A stretch of DNA of 64,000 nt, taken from Sphagnum compactum. Taxonomy: Eukaryota; Bryophyta; Sphagnopsida; Sphagnales. A model generated the notes under the pieces. It did not search any database, was not told where the DNA came from, and saw nothing but the letters and a program-made list of their open reading frames with translations. A program made the position numbers and the translations under genes. The stretch spans positions 8,246,001-8,310,000 of the forward strand of contig OZ234494.1 of NCBI GenBank assembly GCA_965153455.1, in the 5' to 3' direction. Shown here piece after piece: positions 22,262 to 33,500 of the stretch (positions are counted from its first letter, which is position 1; every line of letters starts with the position of its first letter).

Positions 22262-24460
22262 ATGGCGAGCTTGGGGAAGATCATCAGAGACGACAGGCAC
22301 CCAATATGGCTGGTGGATTCTATCATCTTGTCAGCGGTAGTGTACTCCAGCAAGCCGGAGGAGGAGCTGAAACTGATGGAGAAAGATTATGGACTCCCAG
22401 CTTCAGCCAAATACGAATTTGTAGCGGAGGAGGAGCTTCAGGAGAACGGGTTCGGGAACTGTAAGCAATCGCTTCTGGTTGTGAGGTCATTGACGGATGG
22501 CCATTTTGTTGTGGCATGTCGAGGAACCACTGACATCAGTGACGCTCTCACCGACCTCAACTTCATCCAGAGGACCATGACTTTGACCCCCGGAGCTGCA
22601 CATGCAGGCTTTCTGGACAGGGCAAAGACCATCCCACTGGAGTATTTCAGGAGGCTGTTAGTGAGGGGAGAGAGAGTGGTACTCACAGGTCATTCTCTTG
22701 GAGGTGCTGTTGCCTCTCTTCTTGCCCTCAGGTATAATAATAATATTATATGGTCCCCACCCTCCTCGTCCTCCTCCATCGTCAGAATCTAGGGTTGTTG
22801 TTGGGGTTGCAATAACAACCCTAGATTGATTGTTGTACTCTGGAGTTTTTCTCTGCTGCTTAGTTCTTCACAGCTACTGCATGCACATTGGGATAAGTAC
22901 AGATGATCAATTTCTCCTCATATCTGCATTTTGCTGCAATGACAGTGCCCAATCCAGAATCACAGACAAGTAGTGCATATGGTGGGTGTCGGGGTCAAAC
23001 AGAGGTTTTCAGGCTTTTTAGTGCACTTCTTATGTCAAGAATTTGTGTCTGAAAATTGTGGTTGTTGCACAGATTGCTAGAGGTAACAGGACGGTGGTGT
23101 CATGCCCAAATCCAGTGCTATACATTTGGCTGCCCGTTCTTTGCTGATTACAGACTTTCCAGGTTTGTTCTTTATCCACTTTCCAGAGGATCTTGAATAC
23201 AACTGCAATTTCTGCTTTCCCAGGGAGAATCTCCCTCATGATTCAATATATAGATGTCTTTAGCAAGTTTCCCTAGTACTTATTACCTGTGGAAATGTGC
23301 AAGACTGCTTTTCTCAAGGGTTTTTTCAGTAGTCAAACTGTGGAGTTGGAACCCATGTTTACAGGTATATAAACAAACGGTACAAGCACCACTTCGTCCA
23401 TATTGTGTCTCGGAATGATATTGTCCCAAAGGTGATGCCACTCGCATATACTATTTACAGCATGTGGGCAGGCTTGAATGTTGGACCTCTTGCTGAAGTG
23501 ATGCAAATCACACGTGTTGTCATGCTCATCCTCCAACTATTCAAAGTGAAAACGAAGAAGCTGCCTTTTGTAATTGCAGGCACACAGGCATTGACATGGG
23601 CACCTGCAATTCTGCGTTTCTTGCTGCACCGGGCATTAGCATTAGCTCTTTCGCACCAATCAGGATTTGGTTATGCATTTGCTGGCCACATGGTGTTACT
23701 CGACACAGAGACAAATTTCCTGGAATATGCAGACATGGATCACTGGAAGATGGAGCAACATTTGAGCTTCCATTTGAATTGTGGGTCAATAGATGCAGTA
23801 CGGGAGCACTCTTTGTTGAGTTACATTGATCATGTGTTTGCAGTGGAGTCAAATAAGGCATCCTGTGAAATGAAGGATGTGGGCTTGGCAGCTCTTGCAG
23901 CAACAACTGAGGCAGGCATTGAGGAATCTGTAAACTCTCCTAGAGTTGAAGTTTGCACAGCCACTTTGAGTATGAAGTGGTTCAACAAAGAACACAGGCC
24001 TGTCAAACAGGTATGGATTCCCCTCCATGTGTACCAATCTAGGAGTTTGCACAGAGGTCACAGAATGAGGATTCTGGATCTGATGTTGGTCAGATTGAAT
24101 GCAGACCACTTGGTTTGAATCTCACATAATTCTCTCTCTGTTTCTTTGTTGCCACAGCTGAATACAAAGTTGATTCAGACAGTGGGAAAGAAAGGTAAGG
24201 TGAAACAACAGCCGACAATACCCAAGAAGAAAAAAACACCAGCACTGAAATCGCGGGTTGCTTGTCTCATATTTGCGAGGCGTATGCAGGATGTGCATCC
24301 AAAGAGTCACCAATTACGGGCAAGGCATGCAGGATTTATGGAAAGAGTTGCCATGGGATTCCACCAAGTAACAAAATTTGTGCATAAATTTGATTCACTT
24401 TTTATGGCATCTACTGTAATCTGTGTTGGTATACAAGTGAAGAAATTCTTCTTTAGGTAA
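22262..24460 (+). CDS. Class 3 (fungal-type) lipase-like alpha/beta hydrolase
   Basis: Four exons, 22262-22731, 23073-23162, 23365-24010 and 24158-24460, all with GT-AG borders and kept phase, encode 502 residues. Exon 1 carries VACRGTTD, the strand before the nucleophile, and the elbow GHSLGG with Ser145. Exon 2 gives CYTFGCPFFADYRLS, the strand after the elbow. Exon 3 opens FVHIVSRNDIVPKVMP, with Asp205 as likely acid; His295 in YAFAGHMVLLD is a candidate catalytic His. The Lys-rich last exon (KKKKTPALKSR) is an uncharacterised tail. Length exceeds a bare lipase domain. Expected activity is acyl-ester hydrolysis of membrane or storage lipids; substrate and compartment cannot be read off. 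No signal peptide was seen. The C-terminal layout faintly recalls EDS1-type lipase-like proteins, but the intact GHSLGG argues for an active enzyme. Confidence 0.85.
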
Positions 24461-24469
24461 TCAAACCTG

Positions 24470-25520
24470 AACAAACTACCTAATTGATGTCACTAGTAAA
24501 AGCAGTCAGTGAAATCTAGAACCAACACTTAATTGGTGTCACTAGTAATCTAGTTTCTTTTCAGGTACTGCAGACCTGGTTGGACTTTAGGGGTCGGTAA
24601 TACTGCCCACAACCCAAGGACATCCATGCATGTGATTCTTTAGTTATGGCAACAAACATAAGAACTTTTGTCAACTTGCATGCATTAGGGGCTTTCCATT
24701 TCCCAATCCTTCATAGCTTGTACTAAGATTGGCAGAATCTGGTTGAGACATTGGCACCAAGTGACAGATGTTACCTATTCAGAGGCACAACTAGATGATA
24801 GGCAGCAATTTGGCCACTGGTCTGTAACCCCTCATGACACTAACTTGGAAGGGTTTCTGAAGCAGAAATGGGCAAGCCACCCATGAGCTCAAGACTTCTA
24901 TTCATTGCCAAGCTGCTATGATGTGTTGGGTTCAGGGTTGATACTTGATACCTTTGTAAGGTCTGAATCTTCAGGTTTTAGGTTTTTGAAAACCCAGGAG
25001 ACCGAAGGTGGATGTTCAAATTTTTTCAATACAATCAACTTTTTTTTGGTTTGATTTTGTCATTTTAATCAATAGATAATAACCCCAAAATCAAAACCTA
25101 AGTTGCCTACTTTCAAAAAATGGAATTCATTATACCTGATCTTCATTATATTTATGAAAAACAATAAAAACTATATTTAGAGATTTGTGCATGCTTCACT
25201 TTAGGGTTAATTTGGTCATTAGATAACCCTTAAAATAATGAAATGATTTTTTGTGAAATTTTGAAGCTAAGGTGTGGAAAACCATCATAATTAATGTAGG
25301 CTACAATTTGAATAATTTCACTCCTCATGTAACAATATCATATAATAGATCATGAAAAAAATAATGATTTCAAATTAAAAAATGCATTATTTTTCCTGCA
25401 AAAATAATTAATCTTGTCAATGTGGAAGTTGATGCAAGCTCCCCTATTTCAAAACTTGATTAGAACCCTTGCAAAAAAATTCCTAACAAGAACAGCATAT
25501 ACGCAGTGAATTTCCCTCTT
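24470..25520. other. Intergenic, no gene seen
   Basis: The stretch after the lipase stop is the likely 3' UTR and then AT-rich sequence. A short direct repeat (ATTGATGTCACTAGTAA and ATTGGTGTCACTAGTAA) occurs at 24483 and 24532. Confidence 0.5.
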
Positions 25521-25529
25521 AGAAAAGAG

Positions 25530-25970
25530 AAAAAATGTCATGTCTCCTCCTTGAGAGTGAGAGGGATCTTATTTGCTTGCATATAGGTTTGTAAGATCCC
25601 TCCCACACTTGAAGAGTTGGTATAAAATCCCTCCCTTCAAATGCCTCAGGATCAACATATGTTTAGTAGGTTCATGACCACCTTTTTGCCTCGCGATGCT
25701 ATAAGAGAGGCAAAGGTGACAAGTTGGGGACATTCCCCAAATGTGGTGGGGTTGAACTCAAGTTTCACCTTGTCCTAGGCCCTTTATTATGGAACGACCC
25801 CTTCCCTAGGACTTTACCCTACACAAAAGAAAGCCCTACACATGTAAAGATGTGTTTGAAAGTTTCTTTTGTATTTGAAGAGCCATTGTCAAATGCAACA
25901 TCCCACATAACAACTTCCATGATGGAAGATTTGCTTCTTTAACATTAAAGCCATCTCTTAAAAGGGACAT
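25530..25970 (+). repeat. Dispersed repeat family B, copy
   Basis: Shares AAGATCCCTCCCACACTT, ACATATGTTTAG, a GGACATTCxCCAAATG block and a CCTAGGACTTTACCCTACAC block with 43.78-43.99 kb. It holds a 72-codon open frame with no recognisable motif. Confidence 0.6.
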
Positions 25971-26019
25971 GCTAACATACTCACAAGAAAGGTAACATTT
26001 TCTAACATTCATAGTTCAT

Positions 26020-26390
26020 GTGGAGGGCACCTCATATACATGAATTTCCCTTTTAGAAATTGAGAGAGATAATATGCCTACTCCTCTAAGGTGGGAGAGA
26101 AATTATGCCTATATTCATAGGCCTCATGATCTACGTAGGTTTAGTTCATGATAAATTTTGCCTTGTGCTTTACCAGAGGTAAAGCTCATGGGTGAGGGAC
26201 ATTTTCAAAATGTGTGGCTGATAACCTATAAGGATCACACCTCTTTTGTGTGCTTGATCAATCACCCCCACTATTCCATCCATCTAGACTTTGCCATAAA
26301 TACTCCCAGGTTTGGGAAGAAATGTCTCTACAACCTTCAATTAGGATATTGTGATGAATCTGACATTGTCAAGGCTTTCTTTTAATGTTT
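26020..26390 (+). repeat. Dispersed repeat family B, copy
   Basis: Shares CATGATCTACGTAGGTTTAG and GGTAAAGCTCATGGGTGAGG, then GACATTTTCAAAATG, with the 43.8-kb copy. It sits in tandem with the preceding copy in the same orientation. Confidence 0.6.
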
Positions 26391-26399
26391 TTTGGTACA

Positions 26400-29300
26400 T
26401 TAACTAACACTCCTCAAAACCAGGATCCATGGCAACAAGAAGAGCATTTGAGACTTAAGAATTTTGTCCTTGAGGAGGAATACTTGCGCAATTGCTTTTT
26501 TCTACATGTCTCATAAGACCCAGCCATAAGAAATGATCAAAAGTGCAATGTGTTTGGGGAGAGGATTTGTGAACACCACCAAAAAATTTGCCAAACTTGT
26601 GATGCATACAAATTGGCAATGTTTGTGGAGACAAAATGGAGAATTATCAAAACATGATATTTGGAAGTTCATATGAAACTTTTCAACTGTTGAAGCCCTT
26701 CAAGAATTAGGTGCAAATTATGAGAACATCTAGAGGAAAACATAGTAAATGGACCAACTTCAAAAATAATCAATGGCTAATTTGAGATGTTTTGAAGTGA
26801 TAGGTCAAGTTAATGTTGAAAACATTTGATGTGCTTATACACCAACATTTCTAATATATTGAGTATTTGCAAGCTATAATGGTTCACTTTTGACCATAAT
26901 TAGTTTTTAGTTGTACTTTCCATTTTTTTAAGAAGAAAATTCAAAGTTGTGAATGTGTAAAAACATTCATTTTTTTTCAAAATGTCATGACCCTTGACCA
27001 TGTGATTGCAATTGGTGGTGACATTGACTATAACTCCACCAAACATCACAACCTAATACCTCTACAACTACACACAAAAATGATGCAATAGAAGGGACAT
27101 TAATTTAGGATAGGAATATAAACACGCAAATGTCAAAACAATTGATGCCTTTAGCATCATTCATAACACAAAAACTTGAAAAAGTTTTAGAATTGAAAAT
27201 TTGTAAAATGATGAATACGTCATTGGCAAAATGCTTTTCCAATTTCATCTCTATCTACTCTCTCTATGTTGCATTGTTTTCATCATTCATTCATGTCCAT
27301 GTGCAAATGTGCTAGCACCTTTCAACATCAAACATCCATCTTGGATCTTGACATCATTACAATCGAGAGAAAACACAAATTAAAAACATGAAAAAAACTC
27401 AACAAAATGCAAGCTTGTCACTAGTTTTAAGGGAAGCACAAAACATGTGTAAATTTAAGGGGAAAGTACACTTGTAGCGAAAGGAAAATTGAAAGTGACA
27501 ACATATTAGGTTTGTGCATTTTTGATGTTAGCTCATGTAGTGGGGAAGGTGATACGTATGACGGTTGATTATGCATAAATTGCACCACATGTGCAATGTT
27601 GTTTGCCATATAAATAGTGGAGATGCAATTGTTAATTATCAACTAACTTGGATTGTTTTTGGTGTTATTCATTTGTTATGCATAAGGATTGATTTTTTTT
27701 CTCTCCTCTATGTGTGATTGACCAAAGGTGTTCCCATGCATTCATGCTTCATGTGAGCTTTAAAGTAGGCATGAAATTCAGCCATTCAAGCCAAAGTGGA
27801 GACAAAAGTAGTTGCTCAATCTCTAAGAAATCTCTAGGTTAGATGAATGTCACCAAATTCTTGGAAGAAAGCTAGAACATGGACAAAGTTGTTATTACAT
27901 GAATAACTACTTTGCATGAGTCTTACACAAACATCAATTGAATTGTGGACCTCAAATGTAAGTCATCACAAGACTATTACAACATTTTTTGGTGATGACA
28001 AGATGAACTTTCATGTAAAAGAGGTTTACAAAAGGTTCCATGAAAAGTTATGAATAGACCTTATAAGTCATTATGATAAAAGTTCAGAAAACTAAACAAC
28101 AATCTTGTCTAGGGTTGATTGAGGTGAACTTTAGACTTCTTAAAATCTATGGTTGAAAATAGTTTCAAGATTTCAAAAAACAAGAATGGTTAGGTGCAAA
28201 ATACACTAACTAGGATTACAACTTAACCCCTAAACACCCAAATAGCCAAATCTGGTTTTTTTTCAAATTTTAAATGGTTCTAAAAATTTGAGATTTTGAT
28301 GGTTTTCATTTTTTTTTATTGAGTGTAACTTTTCAAGATCTTTCTTATGATAGTTGCCCAAAAAAATGCAAATTATTTTGAATTATTTTCTGTAAAAAAA
28401 AAGGTCGTCAGCCAATCACACATGTGAATTTGGCTGCCCAAACTGCCCATTTTCTTGTAAATTATGTTTTTGGTTGGAAAATTGGTTCCAAAAAAAAACA
28501 AGTGGGGGGAAAGGGGAAGTGAGGAAATAAATAAAAAAGGAGGGAAAGAAAAAAAGGGCATAATTATTTAGATGGTGCAATTATGAGGGGATGTCTCCCC
28601 CCCCTCCCCCCTAAACCTAATTATGTGAATCTTTATTTGCACATGGTCCCAAAGTATGAGAAAAATCCACCCCTCAAAACATGTAGGTCATTAGGGTGGA
28701 CCTTTCCCTTTGGCAAATATTTCTTTTTTCTTTTGCAATTTTGTGCGAATTTACATTGGAAAAACGTATATTGGCAAAATTTTCAGCTTTTTTTTTCAAT
28801 TGACTAAGTGGGGAAAAATCGAAATTCAGGGAAAAAAAAGAAAAAGAAAAAGGAAAGCCAACAAACCTAAAAATAAAAATTGTAATCCTCTTGTAGCATG
28901 CTTGTTGGTTTTCCAATAAATGGTGACATGTGTCCTAAAATCCCCAAATTGACTTGAAATTGTACTGATTTTCCAAAAACCTCCAAGTTTTCCCAAAAAT
29001 ATATGTCACCATTGTGCAAGAAATTGCCAAAAAAAGAAACACCCTTCAACTTGGCAGCAGGGTTTAGGGTTTTTTTTGTTTTCAATTTTGTAGCTTGAAA
29101 ACTTTGGCATAATTTTCCAAATGTTTTTCAAATTTACACTAAAAAAAAATCTCAAATTTTGGCAAATCTAGTTTTTGCGAAGTGGCGAAATTTGTCAAAA
29201 AGAAAAACATTGGCATGGTTTCCTTTTTTAATCAAATATGTGACATAGGTGGGTTGGCCATCTTTCACACAAGAGGACTTAGCCTAATTTGACGAGAGAT

Positions 29301-30580
29301 AATAGTGGGAAGTAGAATATATATATATATATATATATGTTATGAAGCTTCCTTGCATGGATGGCGTCTCATTAAATTTTTTTTTGAGAGCTTTCAAAAG
29401 TTTGCCATAGTTTTGGGCAAGAATTGCCCTACTTTATATTGGTGCATTCAAGGTGCCCAATCTTACTCATATGTTTACTAAACAATTTGAAATTTTTATA
29501 ACTTGTTATTCATGTTACGTTCTTAAAATCCAACGATGCATTTTTGTTAATTCTCAATTTTTGCTTAAATCCATGAAAAATAGAGATACTTCTCTTTTGG
29601 TTGTGAAAATCACCTTCAAAAAGGCCTAGGCTTTTAGGGTTTAAGGATTGATAACCTTTCAAACATTCAAATAAGTTATTAAGTTTGAACAAATTAATAT
29701 CTGACCCATATAGGTCTTGCTAGTTCTTTGGATGCTACCTACTAGGTAGGTACGTTCTCTAGCTAGTTTTTAAAAAATCCATAATTAGCCAGTAGGTTAT
29801 TAATAATTTCATTATAACTTTATTGATAATTGAGTGTTTTTCTCAATAACTAACCAGCACTATTACAACTAACTCCCCAACCAGCATTAAGTGAGAATTT
29901 TACTCTCATAAGGAACCTAGGGTTAGCCCTTGGTATATAATATATGCATAGGCAAAGACATTAGAATTAGCTAATGATTAACTAATTGTAAGCTTCTAGA
30001 ACTAACATGGGCTAACGTAGTGGATGATTTAATTAGATTTCCAATGGTTTCTAAAGGCGGTTGATTGCGTCCGACCCAACATGATTTTCCTTGCAACATT
30101 CATGTTGAATGTAAGTAGCTTGGATGCGAATTCTGTCAATGCCCAAGCATTGCATCACAAAGGCGCATAATTGGCACAAAAAAGGTTCCACACTGATTGC
30201 ATGCAATATCCATTCTTATGTGAAAGCTCAAACAAGCTGGAAAGACATTGACATGCTCTGAAAGGTTTAATGTCTGATCTTGGGGCAAGTAATTGAATGT
30301 CTGCCTACAACTCCTAGGAGGAATTTCTCTGCCAATTAATTCATCATGGCATTTTCACCTAGCTTATCCTGGTTGATAATCCCAAGCCAAAAACATTTTT
30401 GTTTTGTTTTTTGGGGTGAATCATTGTAACTAGCCTGCTCCTTACTCCAATGTTAAGAACTTATTAGGAACTGTTTAATTTCTTGTTTTGTATTATCACT
30501 ACAAGTGTTGCGAGTTCAAAATTGGGAAGAAAGATGAACTCTCATCAGACCTTCAAGCTTCAAGAAGAAATTAAATGGCG
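26400..30580. other. Repeat-rich intergenic, no gene seen
   Basis: AT-rich DNA with homopolymers, a C run near 28598, a TA microsatellite (about 29318-29340) and scattered TTTAGGG words. Open frames here are short and biased. Confidence 0.5.
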
Positions 30581-30585
30581 AGAAG

Positions 30586-33500
30586 TCATTTTGATTTCTT
30601 TGATTGTGTCTGCAGGCTGATGAGTGAATAGTATGCTCCGCCTTCACCTTTGGCCAACAACTCTTCATGTCGCCCTTCTTCTAAGATTGCCCCATCCTGA
30701 AGTACAGCTATTTTATCCGCACCTTGTATGGTTGACAGCCTGCATACAGATTCAGAACAAACTGTATCATGATCAAGCTTCCTCAAGTAAGTAATGTTTT
30801 GTAGAGACTGAAAGTGGTGTTGCTTGGTCGGGTATTTGCTTTTGTTAGTAATGACCTCCACGCATGGAGTTCAAGCTTCTGCATATATTGTCAGAGTCCG
30901 AGAAACCATTGGTTCCAGTTTTTCAAAATCAAAAACCAGAAGCAAAGAACCACCAGTTCCAGTTATTTCAAACCGGTGGTTTTCATGAGAAAAATCGCTA
31001 AAGACTTTGGCAGTTATATTTGATTTAAAAAATTTGTCAGAGAATCTTGGTTATATATATATACCAGAAACCAGTCTTCAGGTAGGTGAACCCCCTAAAC
31101 CCTAAACCCTGATAACTGTTGGGGGTCTGTTCCTGTTTTTGATAACCACCAAATACACTCGTAGATACCACAACCGCATGATTGTAGGTGCGAAATTTTG
31201 AAAGACAATCTTCAAAGGAGAGGAAGCATCAGCCATTAGACTGGGTCATCCAGGGCTCCCAAGTGTGCAAACCTGCGGGTTTCTTGTTGCATCCTTGGGG
31301 GATGATTTAATTGGGTTAGGGCTTAGGGTTTAGGGGGTTCAAGCCAATTCATTAGTTATTATTATTGGCTATCAATTTAGCGTCCCAACTATGATAGCTA
31401 AAAAATACACATATTGAAACATACAACTACTTTGTTTGGAAACATTGCCATTGTTTCTTTCAAGGTGCTCTCACCTGTGGGCAACTACAATGGTAGTTCT
31501 TCCAACCATCATCCGATCCAGTGCATCCTGTACCACACGCTCTGATGCCATGTCCAATGCACTTGTTGCTTCATCCAAAAGCAAAATTGCTGGGTTTTTC
31601 AACACGGCACGGGCTATGGCCACCCGCTGCTTCTGGCCACCAGAGAGTTGCAGTCCGCGCTCTCCAGCAAAAGTATCATAGCCATTGGGAAGGGCACTGA
31701 AAATGTTCATAACAATCATCCGCAATTTAGGGTTTTTAGGGCTTAGGGTTTGCAATATTGCAGACAATGATCAAAGACCTTTAAAGCCACTACTCATTCT
31801 TCTTCATCCTCCTCATCTTCCTTTCAGCGAGGTGCATGCTCTGTTGCAGTGGAAAACTATTATCTAGGGTAAGGTGCCCTCCACATGTAGACACTTAAAC
31901 AAAGAGATAAAATTCTACCAGTTCTTTACAACTAGTTAAATCCCTCTGGTAGTGCAATGATGAAATGGATTTTCCCGTTCATTACCTGATAAAATTGTGA
32001 GCATTGGCAGCACGAGCAGCTTCAATGATCTCAGCTTCCGTTGCATCCTTTTTCCCATAAGCAATATTTTCGCGAAGGGTACGTGCAAAGAGAGTTGGCT
32101 CTTGGCTCACGAGTCCTATATGATGACGGAGTGATTGTAAATGCAAGGCTCGGATATCCTTTCCATCGATCATCACAGTACCACGTAATGGGTCATAAAA
32201 CCTCTCGATCAACCCGATAATTGTTGATTTTCCAGACCCACTTTGACCCACCATTGCGACCGTGCTACCCACATCCACCTTCAAGCTGAAATCTTTGAAC
32301 ACCATAACATCTGGTCGGGCGGGATAAGCAAATTGGACATTCCGAAGCTCTACCTTTCCATCCACATTTTCTACCTTCTCTGCTATGGGGTTATCTGCGT
32401 CGATTTCGGTGCGGCGATCAAGGATGTTAAACACTGATGCAATGGCTGCTGTGCCTTTTGCAATATCGGGCGTGAGTGTGCCTGCCTCAGCCAACATACG
32501 GCCACTGCTGATTAACACTAGAAACACTTTCAAGACCTGGCTCAGGTTGGCTTCACCCTTGCTAGTTAAAAGCCCCCCGTACCAGAAATCCAAACCCCAC
32601 GATGCGTACAGACAAAACGTTGCTGTCCCAAGTCCGAGGCCTGCCACTTGAGACCGCAAAACCATGTCATTGTTTGACTTCTCCAGCTTTTTCTCAAAGA
32701 GTCCCAGGATCTGCAAAAAACACCCTCTCTTTGATGAGAAAATTGGAACAAAACTATTGCAAAGTACAGCAAAAAAAGGATGCTCTGCATTCTCCACTGC
32801 AAGAGGAATCAATGAAACATGAATTTCTAGAATTCACATGTGTGTGACACATATCAAGCTTATTACCATGAACCATATTAGAGTTATCCGTAAAGTAACC
32901 CTCTCTTCACCCTTTCTTTGGGCCTCCTTTCACCCCCTATTCCCTCTTTCAGTGGTATCCGCAAAGTAAAGACATTTTAATAAATCTCAGTATGAAATGC
33001 TGATACTCAGCATTTAATGCACAAGGTTCGAGACTGATTATACTAGTTGTACAGTTAGGAGCAGTGAAAATATATGTAGCACTAGTGGAGGCGCTCAGGA
33101 AAAAGGAAAGACAGGATGAAACTCAGTTTACCACCAAAATTGATAGTTTTCTGAGTTTCATCCCCCCTTGAATGCTAATGTACTTTTCTACAGGTTTTTT
33201 TTAATCTCACCTTGTGTATGACCAAGCTCAAGGTTCTGGTGCTGTGTTTTTCTTACTTTACGGATAACCCTATTATATCATATCACTTAAGTTCCAAAAT
33301 TAGTTGGTGAGGTTCTGACAAAAAAAAGAGAGAGTCTCCAAATTGCGAAAATTTGTCCCAAGAAAAACACACGGGATGCTACATCAGAAAACTGAAAAAC
33401 AAAAAAAAAGGAAAAAAAAACACATGCACACACACACACAACTGGGCGAAAAATCTTTACCTTGTCTTGGGCAGAAAAGGCGGTTACTGTGCGGTGTTGA

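Noticed and set aside
33020-33036. tRNA B-box-like GGTTCGAGACT inside family A
   Set aside because: No A box at the right distance and no A-rich tail; the element has terminal inverted repeats, so it is not a SINE or tRNA.
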